64,000 nucleotides of DNA, from assembly GCA_013414765.1 (NCBI GenBank), contig CP058708.1:2723553-2787552 (forward strand), read 5' to 3'. This document shows positions 26,012-34,306 of this stretch, piece by piece. The notes below the pieces were generated by a model. That model did not search any database, was not told the DNA's origin, and worked only from the letters and a program-made list of their open reading frames with translations. The DNA comes from Candidatus Accumulibacter cognatus. Lineage in GTDB: Bacteria; Pseudomonadota; Gammaproteobacteria; Burkholderiales; Rhodocyclaceae. A program made the position numbers and the translations under genes. The first letter of the stretch is position 1. The number at the start of each line of letters is the position of its first letter.

Positions 26012-27476
26012 CCGCGCACGGTATATTTGACCGACACTGCGCCCGGCGTGACCTGAAAAGCGAATACCTCATCGACCTGCAGGCCGGCCGGAATCTGGTG
26101 GGTGATGAAGATCATCGTCACCCTCCCCTTCAGCTGGTTGATCGTTGACGCGAGGTGTCCGGCCGTTTGCGGGTCGAGGTTGGACACGGCTTCGTCGAAA
26201 ATCAGGATGCGCGGGCGCTTGAGCAGTGCCCGTGCAATGGCGATGCGCTGCCGCTGTCCGCCGGAAAGCCCGGTCCCGCGTTCGCCAATCTCGGTCTGAT
26301 AGCCTTTCGGCAACTGTTCGATGACTTCGTGGATCTCGGCGGCCTTGCAGGCGGCAACGATCTCCTCGAATCCGGCATGCGGGTGCGCCATGCGCAGATT
26401 GTCGTAGAGCGTGCCGGAGAACAGCACGGTCTCCTGCGGTACCACGCCGAAAGCCGCTCTCAGTTCGTTGGCGGCGAGATGACGGATGTCCTTGCCGTCA
26501 AGCGAAATGCAACCTTCCACAGGCTGATAGAAGCCGAGCAGCAGTTTTGCCAGCGTGCTCTTGCCACAGCCTGAGGGACCCGTGACGACGGTCAGCTGAC
26601 CCGGGGTGAAAACCAGGTCGAGATTTCTGAACAGCCAGGGATGCTGTTCGGAGTAGCGGAAAGCAAGCTTGTCGACGGTCAGCAGACCTTCATCGAGCTT
26701 CTGGCGATGCGGAACCAGCGTGTGCGGCTCGCGTGGCATGTCGAGGATGTCGCCGAGCCGCTTGACGGCGATGCTGGCTTGCTGGAACTCCTGCCATAGA
26801 CCGACGATTCGCAGCAGGGGCTGGCTCATGCGGCTGGCGAACATCTGGAAGGCGACCAGCATGCCGACGGTGAAGCCGTCGTTCTGCATCACCAGCAGCG
26901 CGCCGACGATCAGGATGGCGAGGGTCATCAACTGTTCGAGTCCGTTGGCCGCCACGTTGTAGGTATTGCCAACCTGTCGGGTCGCGAAGTCGGCAGCAAG
27001 GTACTGGGCCAGATAGTCGCCATATTTACGATCGATGTCGGGTTCCATCTGCAGCGACTTGACGGTCGCCATGCCCGCAAGGTACTCGGTCAGGAACGCT
27101 TGGTTGCGGGCGCCGAGCAGGAATTGCCGGTTGAGCCTGTTGCGGAACAGCGGTGCAACCAGGAGACTGATGGCGGCGATCGCCCCGAGCAGGACGATGG
27201 CGATCAGCGAGAGCTGCCAGCTGTAGGCGAACATCACCACCAGAAACAACAGCAGAAAGGGAAGATCGAGAATCAGGGTGACGGCCGCGCCCGAGACGAA
27301 CTCGCGAATGGTTTCGATCCCCTGCAGGCGCGCGACCAGTGTGCCGGTCGAGCGATGTTCGAAGTAGGGAAGCGGCAGTTGCAGCAGATGCCGGAAGACC
27401 TGGGCGCCGAGGACGGCATCGATGCGGTTGCCGGTGTGCAGGATGAGATACTGGCGCAACCACGTCATGCTGCAAA
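26002..27476 (-). pseudogene. type I secretion ABC transporter (HlyB/LapB-like), 5' truncated by the IS
   Basis: About 490 codons remain. The membrane domain begins at once (TWLRQYLILHTGNRIDAVLG), and the ATPase is complete: GPSGCGKSTLAKLL, LSGGQRQRIAIARAL, LIFDEAVSNLDPQ and the H-loop FITHQI. Normal members have about 200 more N-terminal residues with a C39-like domain and the first helices; these are replaced at 27477 by IS DNA. An ATG at 27468 could open translation but would lack a full membrane domain. The last residues (VSVKYTVRGHD) read into the IS630 end. The exported substrate is unknown. Confidence 0.85.
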
Positions 27477-28006
27477 ACGAGGCAGGCTATGTTTGGCTGC
27501 ATTGGCTTTGCCGCCTTGTACTTCCACATCAAGCACCAAGCGCAGGTTGCCAATCCAGTAGGTAGGCAGGGTATGGCTGGGACGTCCCGGCTTGGTGGGG
27601 TTGTACCCGATCTCGGCACCCGCCTGGTGGCCATAGAGCACCTTGACGCTGGTGTCGGCGTCGAGAATCCAGGGCGTGCGCAGGGCTTCGCGCGTGCTCT
27701 CCGACAGCGCTGTATCCATCCAGGCCGTACTCCTGGCCAGTTGGGCCCTGCGCGCGGCGCGTTCTTTGTCGCTGCAGAGCTTGGGTTGGTTCGGGGCCAG
27801 ATGCGCCAGCGCGCGGCGCAGGCTTTCGTCGCGGATGATCTTCTTCATGCCGAGAATCTGTGCCTGTAAGGCGGCATCGACCGCCTTGACCAGCCCCTTT
27901 CGCGCAAACTCCATCTCACCCATCGGGTGACCCTCCCTCTTGGCCGCAACCCCTCATCAATGCTCAGTTTGCACCAATTCTGGAAGGTTCAACTGAGGAA
28001 AATAGG
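27477..28006 (-). mobile_element. IS1380-like element, left 530 bp only
   Basis: This matches 20265-20794 in reverse orientation. It encodes residues 1 to about 150 of the same transposase (start 27923, [20 protein letters not shown]) up to AAKHSLPR, then breaks into the secretion ABC gene. The outer end CCTATTTTCC faces right. The transposase fragment cannot be active. Confidence 0.92.
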
Positions 28007-28096
28007 ATGATCAACCAGCGTCTCATGCGACATAACCCGCTGTGGGAAACCTATTGGGAAAAGCGCTGGGTGGAGCCTCTACGCAGGGCGGCTTAA
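28007..28096 (+). pseudogene. ISKra4-family transposase, 3' piece
   Basis: Right of the composite, the frame INQRLMRHNPLWETYWEKRW ends in PLRRAA and TAA at 28094-28096. It is the natural C terminus of the transposase begun at 19430. The first five bases (28007-28011, ATGAT) are the right copy of the target duplication. Confidence 0.8.
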
Positions 28097-28150
28097 AACC
28101 GAGACTTCCCGTCCAACACTTTCGTTCGCATCCCAAGCAATCGCCGTGGC

Positions 28151-28180
28151 TTGACCACAAGCAGTAGATGACTCTATAAT
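28151..28180 (+). promoter_or_regulatory. promoter of tRNA-Met
   Basis: TTGACC at 28151 and a perfect TATAAT at 28175-28180, 18 bp apart, 12 bp before the tRNA. Confidence 0.75.
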
Positions 28181-28192
28181 CAGCGCCCCCAA

Positions 28193-28269
28193 GGTGATGT
28201 AGCTCAGTCGGTTAGAGCGATGGATTCATAACCCATAGGTCGGTGGTTCAATTCCACCCATCACCACCA
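28193..28269 (+). tRNA. tRNA-Met (CAT), elongator type
   Basis: A 77-nt cloverleaf with acceptor GGTGATG/CATCACC, loop TTCATAA and encoded CCA. The last anticodon-stem pair is A-C (ATGGA against CCCAT). The paired 1-72 G-C end shows it is not the initiator. Its 3' half is the attachment site of the adjacent integrative element. Confidence 0.95.
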
Positions 28270-28271
28270 AA
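28222..28271 (+). repeat. attL, 50-bp direct repeat within tRNA-Met
   Basis: Runs from the anticodon stem (GGATTCATAACCC) to two bases past the CCA end. The identical 50 bp recur at 36175-36224, bracketing an integrase gene. Confidence 0.95.
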
Positions 28272-28954
28272 GAAACAAGCACTTAGCTCAGGCAGCCGGT
28301 TATGATTTTCAGATACCGGCCTTCGTGTAGCCACCATGTAGCCAGATTCGGGCAATCCGAATCAACGCCAGCCGACAGCAAGTATCGCGTTCCTTCGGCC
28401 GCCTCATGATTTGTTCCAATCGATTGGAACAGGGCGATAGCCTACAGATATTTGCGCCTTCGCCCAGTCCTGAGTGCTCGCTACGATCGCCGCTGACACC
28501 TTGAACCTTGCCTTGAACCATCGCGGCTTGAACCATCGGCGGGCAAGGTTTCATCTCCGGTGACTGATACCTTGCCTGATACCATCGCCGCTGAAACCAT
28601 CACCGCACCCAAGAAAAACCCGGCGCTTGGCCGGGTCTGGTTCTGGTGTCAATCAAGTTGCCTTCGATCTGGAGAAAGAATCCCGATCTCCTGCAGCCCG
28701 TTCAGAACTTGCGCAATCGCGCCAGGACGAACGATCTGCCTCGCGGCAATACCATCCCAACCACTGCACCGCAGAAACGCGCCTGAGCGTCGCCGCAGGC
28801 ATCTTGCCGTCAGCATTGCGCAGTGCAACCTCTGCACTTTTCGCGCCAGTAGTGATCTGTACCCGCTGAACGTCAGGCAGTGCATAGCGAGGAACGATTC
28901 ATGCTTTGCATTGCTGTCAGCATGGTGCAGCGCGATTTTTTTCAGGCGATCGAC
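28272..28954. other. left end of the integrative element, no certain gene
   Basis: Holds the left copy of the arm-type repeat (28324-28344) and, near 28480-28620, imperfect repeats of CCTTGAACCATCG / CCTTGATACCATCG type. Two minus-strand frames (28309-28554, 28649-28885) are open, but neither has recognisable features. The 28650-28880 stretch can be read in two frames equally well, so I call no gene. It could hold sites for integration or transfer. Confidence 0.5.
28324..28344 (+). promoter_or_regulatory. arm-type integrase site candidate, left
   Basis: A 21-bp stretch ending CCATGTAGCCA is identical at 36037-36057 near the other end. Within it GTAGCCA occurs twice. Paired copies near both ends of an integrase-bounded element suggest binding sites for the integrase arm domain. 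Confidence 0.6.
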
Positions 28955-29218
28955 TCATTGCGGTACCTGCTCGGGAAGCAGAATCACGCGGCACGGACGG
29001 TGGCCAGTGCCGGCCAGTGCCTCGGCCTTTGATCGTTCCATAAAGGCGTCTTCGGTTTCGTGGGCGCCTCGTTCCAGAATCCTGTCACCGATGACCGCGC
29101 GGACAATCTCATCGCCGACTGTCCGGATGATGCGGCGGAAAATGATGTCGACGTGATCCGCGTCAGGGTATGCGGCCTGTTCGAGCTTGGCCGTGCGACG
29201 TTCCAGTGCTGTGCTCAT
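28955..29218 (-). CDS. hypothetical protein of the integrative element
   Basis: An 87-residue protein, MSTALERRTAKLEQAAYPD..., with a short N-terminal helix, an acidic middle and a basic end. I do not recognise a family. Its ATG at 29218 overlaps the stop of the DUF5681 gene by 4 bp (ATGA), strongly suggesting it is translated. Small partners of DUF5681 proteins often resemble phage packaging accessory proteins, but nothing in the sequence proves that here. Confidence 0.7.
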   Translation of the reverse strand: MSTALERRTAKLEQAAYPDADHVDIIFRRIIRTVGDEIVRAVIGDRILERGAHETEDAFMERSKAEALAGTGHRPCRVILLPEQVPQ

Positions 29219-29616
29219 TTCTTTGTCTCCAGTGCGGTGATTCGTTGTTCAAGCTGCAGTGTCTCAACTGCCTTTCTGCGCGCTTCCACGATACTGGACA
29301 GCGCCGTACCCTCTCCCAGCAGGAGGTCGCCGGCAGCCACCGCTTGTAGGATGGCTTGCTGCGCCTCGGCGATGCCGCCAGCCGTATCGGTACCCGGCAG
29401 CGCCAAGCTGATCGGGCGCTCCTTCACTGGCGGCAGCAATCGTTCGAGCACCAACCGTGCAGCCGACAAGTCGCCTTCCTTGGCCAGGCCGACGACCGCA
29501 TCCGTGATTTCCTTTGCGCCTCGCTCCATGATGGACTGCACCATGACCGTCGCCTTGTTCCGTACTCCGGCGGGCTTCCCGGTCGGGTTGCCGCTTTGAC
29601 CTTTTTTCCAAACCAT
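29215..29616 (-). CDS. DUF5681 protein, terminase-small-subunit-like
   Basis: A 133-residue protein with the DUF5681 start KKGQSGNPTGKPAGVRNKA, the GQSGNPxGRP-type motif seen at the N terminus of many phage terminase small subunits and mobile-element proteins, followed by a helical region and a C-terminal coiled coil (LEQRITALE). It may bind DNA for packaging or regulation. The next gene overlaps by 4 bp. About 190 bp separate it from the iteron region upstream. Confidence 0.8.
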   Translation of the reverse strand: MVWKKGQSGNPTGKPAGVRNKATVMVQSIMERGAKEITDAVVGLAKEGDLSAARLVLERLLPPVKERPISLALPGTDTAGGIAEAQQAILQAVAAGDLLLGEGTALSSIVEARRKAVETLQLEQRITALETKK

Positions 29617-29805
29617 CCTGAACCGCTCCTGCTAATTCAATTGTTGATGCCCGGCAAGTGCACAGAATCGCGCCAGGCTGACCGATCTACCCTTGACCGA
29701 TACCTTTTCTTACCAGAGAAGGACGGTTTTTTTCCGCCCTCGACTCCCGCGAAGGGGAAGAGATTTCCGGTACTGCGCCGGAATCTCTATCCCCCTTTAG
29801 GGGGG

Positions 29806-30002
29806 GCGCAGTTGCGCAGTTCTAAAAACTCTTTTGAATCAAATGATTGCAAACTGCGCAGGGCTTTGGCGCAGTTCGATCTTGGCGCAGTTCCAATGTC
29901 ATAAAAACGGGCTGCAAACCCTTGCCATTGCTGGATTCTTCTTTTGGCGCGAACTGCGCAGACGCCTGAACTGCGCGGCGCAGTTTGAAAACCTGCGCAG
30001 TT
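29806..30002. other. iteron cluster, probable replication origin
   Basis: Nine exact copies of GCGCAGTT in either orientation: plus strand at 29806, 29814, 29869, 29885, 29978 and 29995; minus strand at 29852, 29952 and 29969 (leftmost bases). Several starts are 16-17 bp apart. An AT-rich patch (TTCTAAAAACTCTTTTGAAT) sits between the second and third copies. The cluster ends 21 bp from the stop of the primase-helicase gene. P4-like elements and iteron plasmids place origins of this type beside the initiator gene. Confidence 0.8.
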
Positions 30003-30022
30003 CCACGTCATATTTCGGGCGC

Positions 30023-32194
30023 TCATGCCGCCACCTCTTCGGCATATTCCGCTTCTGTCGGTACGCTTTCGGCATCCGTTTCTGGAACGGGTTTCGGTAC
30101 GGCGGCGGTTGCGTCGGGCGGGCACAGGCGGCTGCCACCTCTGTAGCTCAATCGTCTGATACTGCCACCGGCCACCAGCTTGCCGGTAATATCGTCGAAC
30201 CATGCGCGCGTCTTTTCGTGGAACGCCTCGGGCAATTCGGTTCGGCGAGCGTGCAGTCCGTTATCCGCTTTGCCACTGGCGGCGAAAGATTGCCCCTCCT
30301 GCCACTTCTCCCGGATGGCCTTCAGCAGATCGGCGCGCAGCGTGTCGCTGTCGTCGGTGCCAGAAAGCGCGTTGTATTGCTGCGTCCGGTCCTGCAGGAT
30401 GCCGCGCACGTCGCGCACGAACACGGTGCGGTCGCGGCGGGCGTCGCCGTACCTCTTCGCCACAATGCCGAATGCAACTTTGCCCTCTTCGTACTGCTCG
30501 CCAAAGACATCGCAGACTTCCCGGCCGCCGTCAGCAGGGGGCCACATCACATAGGCGGCGCGCGCGGTGCCGGCAATCGCCCCACTCCCGCGAATCGCCT
30601 CCATCGCATCAAGAGATGTCCGGATTTCCTTGGTCGAACCCTTGGCGACATGATGCACCAACAGCACACAGGCGCCTGTCGCCGATGCCAGGGCAGTTGC
30701 CTCGTTCATCAGAGGTTGAGTCGCATCGACCGTGTTCGTGTCGCCAGTCGTCAGCGCTTGCATCGTGTCCAGAATAATCAGTTTCACGTCGGGCAGCTCG
30801 CGGATCTCCGTAACGAGGTCGCGCCATGCCTCGGTAGGCCGGTACTCCTTCGTCAGCCGGTCGGCTTCGATGATGCCGAAGTGCCCCACGTCAGGCAGAC
30901 TCAGCACATGCAGGCGCTCGGGCATACGGCCATTGCACAGGCTCCAGAGTCGGCGGTGAATCTCGGGCAAGTCATCCTCGGCACTGACATAGACGGCCCG
31001 GCCATGCGCGGCCACTTCGGCACCAAAGGCATAATCAGGTTCTGCCCCAGGCCAGCCCGCCACCTTCGCGGTCAGGTCGAGAGACAGAAAGCTCTTCCCG
31101 ACATTCGGCGGCGATGCGACGAGACAGCACACGCCAAGCGGAAAGATTCGGCGAACCAGCCAATTGACCGGCGGCGGCTCGCCGATGAATAGGCGGTCGG
31201 CCGTGCGCTGTGCCAGGCCGAACCGGGTCGGCGGCGCTTTGCAGCGCTCCAGCAGCCGGCGCACGGCGTCGAGACCGTGCGCCTTTTGAAAATCGTTCAG
31301 GTCGAAGTTACTCGGGCTGCCTTCGGGCATTTCCACCCAGGCGCCGCGCACGTTCTTGGCGATTGCAGAGCACTGGTTTTCCTTGCCGGCGTCGGGCACC
31401 AGCACCAGCCGGATCGCTGGATAGCGCTCGCGTAGGGCTCTGGCGACACCTGCCATTCGGCCAACCCCAAAGGCCACCACGGCGGGCTGGCGCGTTGCCT
31501 GGTGCGCGGACCATGCTTGGCCGATGCCCTCTGTGATGTGGACCGCCTCATCGGATTTGATCGGCCCACCGACAATCAGGCATGCATCAGGCCACCGTGA
31601 TACTCGCACGCCGGGCAAGAGCATCTTGTCCGATTTGCCCGGCAATATGTTGGCCTTGAGAATGACGAACTGAAGATCCACGAGGTTACCTGCCAGCGTG
31701 CGGAGCGGTAGCACCAGAGCGCCCTCGCAGGCCATGCCATCAATCTTGAGCGGACCGCGATAGATGCGCAGTCCATCGGGCAGGCCCAGCTTGCGGTCGA
31801 CGTACTCTTGGGCGCCGGTCGCCGGCTCGCAGTCGGCTTCCCACAAGGCGCTCGGGTCATGCAATGGGGATTTGCTTGCCTCGGGCTGCTTCGGTCCTTC
31901 CTGGTGCGACTGCATGCGCTTGGCGGGCGCTTCGGCGGCGTCAGTCCAGCCAGCGGCGCGGGCGGCATGGAACAGCGATGCATCGGTGACGGCGCCGGGC
32001 TTGATGCTCTGCCAGACCGATCGGCAATCAGCCTCGTTCCTGTAGTTGCCGCCGGCCGCAGACCATTCGTGCCAGGCGTCGAAGTCCAGACCGGCAGCTT
32101 TCGCGGCCATCGCGGTTCGTACCCAGGTATCGCGGTCGGTGCCGGCGTCGAGGGTCCATAGCGCTGACCGGGCGCGATCGATCGAGGTCATCAT
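30023..32194 (-). CDS. primase-helicase / RepA-type replication protein
   Basis: A 723-residue replication protein. Residues about 10-75 are a PriCT_2-like primase C-terminal domain (DAWHEWSAAGGNYRNEADCR). A Toprim-like middle follows (VVAFGVGRMAGVARALRERY, then LVLVPDAGKEN). Residues about 350-560 are a RepA/AAA_25 helicase with Walker A ASPPNVGKSFLSLDL, Walker B LIILDTMQAL and VLLVHHVAKGS. The C terminus is acidic. It should prime and unwind DNA at the nearby iteron cluster. Its start overlaps the preceding small gene by 4 bp. Confidence 0.9.
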   Translation of the reverse strand: MMTSIDRARSALWTLDAGTDRDTWVRTAMAAKAAGLDFDAWHEWSAAGGNYRNEADCRSVWQSIKPGAVTDASLFHAARAAGWTDAAEAPAKRMQSHQEGPKQPEASKSPLHDPSALWEADCEPATGAQEYVDRKLGLPDGLRIYRGPLKIDGMACEGALVLPLRTLAGNLVDLQFVILKANILPGKSDKMLLPGVRVSRWPDACLIVGGPIKSDEAVHITEGIGQAWSAHQATRQPAVVAFGVGRMAGVARALRERYPAIRLVLVPDAGKENQCSAIAKNVRGAWVEMPEGSPSNFDLNDFQKAHGLDAVRRLLERCKAPPTRFGLAQRTADRLFIGEPPPVNWLVRRIFPLGVCCLVASPPNVGKSFLSLDLTAKVAGWPGAEPDYAFGAEVAAHGRAVYVSAEDDLPEIHRRLWSLCNGRMPERLHVLSLPDVGHFGIIEADRLTKEYRPTEAWRDLVTEIRELPDVKLIILDTMQALTTGDTNTVDATQPLMNEATALASATGACVLLVHHVAKGSTKEIRTSLDAMEAIRGSGAIAGTARAAYVMWPPADGGREVCDVFGEQYEEGKVAFGIVAKRYGDARRDRTVFVRDVRGILQDRTQQYNALSGTDDSDTLRADLLKAIREKWQEGQSFAASGKADNGLHARRTELPEAFHEKTRAWFDDITGKLVAGGSIRRLSYRGGSRLCPPDATAAVPKPVPETDAESVPTEAEYAEEVAA

Positions 32195-32331
32195 GATGAC
32201 GTCGTCTTCAAAAGATCGAGCAGCAGCGCCAGCAACGCGGAAATTACTTTGTGCTTCGCGCTGCCGGAGCAGTTCGGAACATTCTGCGCCAGTTGATTTG
32301 CGATCAACCAGCCGCTCGGTGCGCGGTTCAT
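32191..32331 (-). CDS. 46-residue protein in the replication operon
   Basis: A small gene joined at both ends by ATGA overlaps: its ATG (32331) overlaps the upstream stop and its TGA overlaps the primase-helicase start. The product begins MNRAPSGWLIANQLAQNV and ends in a hydrophobic stretch (VISALLALLLDLLKTTSS) that may be a membrane or packing helix. No family recognised. The double overlap is the evidence that it is real; it may also serve mainly to couple translation of the replication gene. Confidence 0.6.
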   Translation of the reverse strand: MNRAPSGWLIANQLAQNVPNCSGSAKHKVISALLALLLDLLKTTSS

Positions 32332-32687
32332 AGCGGCCACCTCGCGCAAATTAACGCCAGGCACGTCGCGGCCAGGGCGACCAAACCGATCAGCGTTGGG
32401 TCCGTGTCCCCTTTCTGGCGCGGGAACATCTTGAACAGCTTTTGCCGGACTCGCGTACCAGCAACGTGCTGCTCGTCGGTCGTCTGCCAGAACGGGCGGA
32501 CGCGCGGCATGTCATCCTGGACGATGGCGATTGCAGCCCAGAACAGCGGCCTATCGGATTCGGGATAGTCGGTCGCTCCGACGATTTCGCCGGCCAGGAT
32601 GCGGGCCTTGATCGATTCAACCGTGATAGGATCTGCCTTGTCGCGGGCGCTCGTCTCTGCGGTTTGGGGGCGGGCGTGTTTTCTCAT
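32328..32687 (-). CDS. hypothetical membrane-anchored protein of the replication operon
   Basis: A 119-residue protein from the ATG at 32687 (MRKHARPQTAETSARDKADP), overlapping the preceding gene by 4 bp. The central part (ARILAGEIVGATDYPESDRP) is soluble, and the C terminus has one membrane helix (LIGLVALAATCLALICARW). A longer open frame upstream is a shadow of the helix-turn-helix gene. Family unknown. A membrane anchor inside a replication operon is unusual and might tether the replication complex. Confidence 0.7.
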   Translation of the reverse strand: MRKHARPQTAETSARDKADPITVESIKARILAGEIVGATDYPESDRPLFWAAIAIVQDDMPRVRPFWQTTDEQHVAGTRVRQKLFKMFPRQKGDTDPTLIGLVALAATCLALICARWPL

Positions 32688-33088
32688 TTTGCGATCTCGC
32701 CGGAAGTCAGGCGCTTTTCGGCCTTGGCGCGAAGATGTGCAGGCACCTTCGATGCGTCGGCGGCCTTGCGCTCGAAGTGCGCGGCGATCTTCGCGGCGTC
32801 GGCTTTCACAGTCTGGCCAGCGATCAGCGCGTCGACTTCGTTGGAATCCCATAGCAAGCGCCTTGACGGCAATTTCGTCGGAGTAATTCCGTGAAAATGT
32901 CCGTCGCGGCAATACGCGGCGCGCCATGTCTGCGGACGATTCCGCATTCTCTCAGCGGCTTCTTCGGTCGTGATTTTGAGGGGGGTTGTTGGAGCAATGG
33001 GTCTTGCTGCGGCCAAGGCGTCAAGTACAGTGGCGCCAGGCCGGGGTGCAGTCGGGCTAATGCTCGCTGCGATATGATTTCTTTGCAT
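32684..33088 (-). CDS. DNA-binding protein with MerR/AlpA-like helix-turn-helix
   Basis: A 134-residue protein. The central stretch KITTEEAAERMRNRPQTWR followed by RRLLWDSNEVDALIAGQ has the layout of AlpA/excisionase-type winged helix domains (helix-turn-helix, wing, then an Asp-Val-x-x-hydrophobic end). The C terminus is charged and helical. First gene of the four-gene replication operon; it probably regulates the operon or aids excision. It lacks the exact AlpA signature, so the role is inferred. Confidence 0.7.
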   Translation of the reverse strand: MQRNHIAASISPTAPRPGATVLDALAAARPIAPTTPLKITTEEAAERMRNRPQTWRAAYCRDGHFHGITPTKLPSRRLLWDSNEVDALIAGQTVKADAAKIAAHFERKAADASKVPAHLRAKAEKRLTSGEIAK

Positions 33089-33191
33089 AGCTGACTCCTT
33101 GTGTAGAAGTCAGCCATTCAATTTCAATGCATGTTTTAACTTCGATCGCTTGATGCGCCCCAAAATCGGGGCCTGTACTACGATAGCATAA

Positions 33192-33878
33192 TCATGGTTG
33201 CCTTGTCGCTTCCGCCAGGGTATCGCGCCATGTCGATTCCGCCAACACAAGACCAACGTCATCTGCAATGATCTTGAGTATTTTCACGGCGCAAGACACG
33301 TACTCCGAAGTATCTTCAATGCCATAATTTTTGTCTTGGGTAATGTCCACCATCCGGGTATAGGTGCTCGCGGTCGCCGAGGGCTTGATTTCGTAATCCC
33401 GGAGAACGATGGCGATTCTGCCGGCAAAGTCCAGAGCGACGTAATGCTTCCATTCCACAGGCTTCCGTGCCTGATCCTTTTTCAGGTCGATGTTGCACCG
33501 CGCAGATTCTGCGCACTTAATCATCAGCGTAATCGAATCAGCACATCCTCTCGGGTCAGCATCCTCTCCAAGTAATCTGTCAAAATCACCCGATAGGTTT
33601 TGCAATTTCGTGCGCGTGCTACGAAGGTCTTTCAGCAATGCGTCGCACTCGGCGCGGGCCTCTTCCTTCGTGAGGAATTGCTTAGTTACTCCCAGTTCGG
33701 CGGCGAGCCCATAACCCCACCTCAGCAAGGCGTCCACAAACTCATCGGCCGCATCCCCGAATGTCGGGCATGTTTCGGCTTGGTGCGGATAAAGCTCGCG
33801 CAGTTTTGCTCTCGTGTCGTCGGAAAAATCGTGTGTCGTTGGATAATGGTATCCGTTGAATTTTGCCTTGGGCCTCAT
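33192..33878 (-). CDS. unknown 228-residue protein, possible cargo
   Basis: A soluble protein beginning MRPKAKFNGYHYPTTHDFSD with a helical N-terminal half (FVDALLRWGYGLAAELGVTK) and a C-terminal half rich in Ile/Asp. No family recognised and no catalytic motif seen. It stands alone between the replication operon and the toxin-antitoxin pair, the place where small integrative elements often carry anti-phage or anti-helper genes. That is a suggestion from position only. Confidence 0.75.
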   Translation of the reverse strand: MRPKAKFNGYHYPTTHDFSDDTRAKLRELYPHQAETCPTFGDAADEFVDALLRWGYGLAAELGVTKQFLTKEEARAECDALLKDLRSTRTKLQNLSGDFDRLLGEDADPRGCADSITLMIKCAESARCNIDLKKDQARKPVEWKHYVALDFAGRIAIVLRDYEIKPSATASTYTRMVDITQDKNYGIEDTSEYVSCAVKILKIIADDVGLVLAESTWRDTLAEATRQP

Positions 33879-33988
33879 GCGGGCATTCCTTCAAATGCTC
33901 CTTCGTTTGGGATGCCGCGCCAGCCGGGTGAAGGTGCCCGGTTTTCTCCCTCGGTGATCAGCCTCGGGATAGGCGCGGCAAAACTCGG

Positions 33989-34306
33989 TCAGGCCGGATG
34001 TTCTTCTCTTCGAGCTACGGCCAAGCGCAGACCGGCGGCAGACAGGACCGCCAGCAAGGTTTCGAGTGTCGGGTTGCCTTTGGGGGAAAGTGCACGGGAA
34101 AGGCTTTCGCGGCGCATGCCAGCGCGTGCAGCTACCTCTTGCATTCCTTGGGCATGGGCGACGTGGCGCAAGGCGCGCAACAGGGCTTGCCTGCCGCCGG
34201 GTTCCTCTGCTTCCTCCAGTGCTGCGGCGAGGTATTCATCAGCAAACGCCGGGTCTTCGCGCAGCAGTTCCACCATTGCATCATCGTGGGGGCGGGCGGC
34301 TTTCAT
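33989..34306 (-). CDS. HigA-type antitoxin, XRE-like DNA-binding
   Basis: A 105-residue addiction-module antidote from the ATG at 34306 (MKAARPHDDAMVELLREDPA). The helix-turn-helix is MQEVAARAGMRRESLSRALS followed by GNPTLETLLAVLSAAGLRL, as in HigA2/addiction-module antidotes paired with RelE-like toxins. The ATG overlaps the toxin stop by 4 bp. It should neutralise the toxin and repress the operon at the palindrome upstream. Confidence 0.88.
   Translation of the reverse strand: MKAARPHDDAMVELLREDPAFADEYLAAALEEAEEPGGRQALLRALRHVAHAQGMQEVAARAGMRRESLSRALSPKGNPTLETLLAVLSAAGLRLAVARREEHPA

Larger units (their letters stand above)
20265..28006. mobile_element. 7742-bp composite transposon bounded by inverted partial IS1380-like copies
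   Basis: The left end is CCTATTTTCCTCAGTT at 20265 and the right end is its exact reverse complement finishing at 28006. The 530 bp inward from both ends are near-identical and encode the first part of the same transposase in opposite directions. Both outer boundaries are therefore the same (left) IS end. The 5-bp duplication ATGAT outside shows the whole unit inserted in one event, or that a single IS inserted and later acquired this interior by recombination. Inside lie gltX, IS91 and rnfD fragments, a PEP-CTERM gene, an IS630 and a truncated secretion ABC transporter. Confidence 0.8.
19315..28133 (+). mobile_element. decayed ISKra4-like element, split by a composite insertion
   Basis: Imperfect terminal inverted repeats mark both ends: GGTGCGAATGAAAGTGTTGG at 19315-19334 and, on the other strand, GGATGCGAACGAAAGTGTTGG ending at 28133. 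Between them lie two pieces of one ISKra4-family transposase, 19430-20264 and 28007-28096, separated by the 7742-bp composite element. Without that insertion the element would be only about 1.1 kb, so the transposase has also lost its N-terminal part. No clear target duplication of the outer element is seen. Confidence 0.7.

Noticed and set aside
29806-30002. CRISPR-like array of GCGCAGTT
   Set aside because: Repeats are 8 bp, in both orientations and irregularly spaced; no cas genes. An origin fits better.
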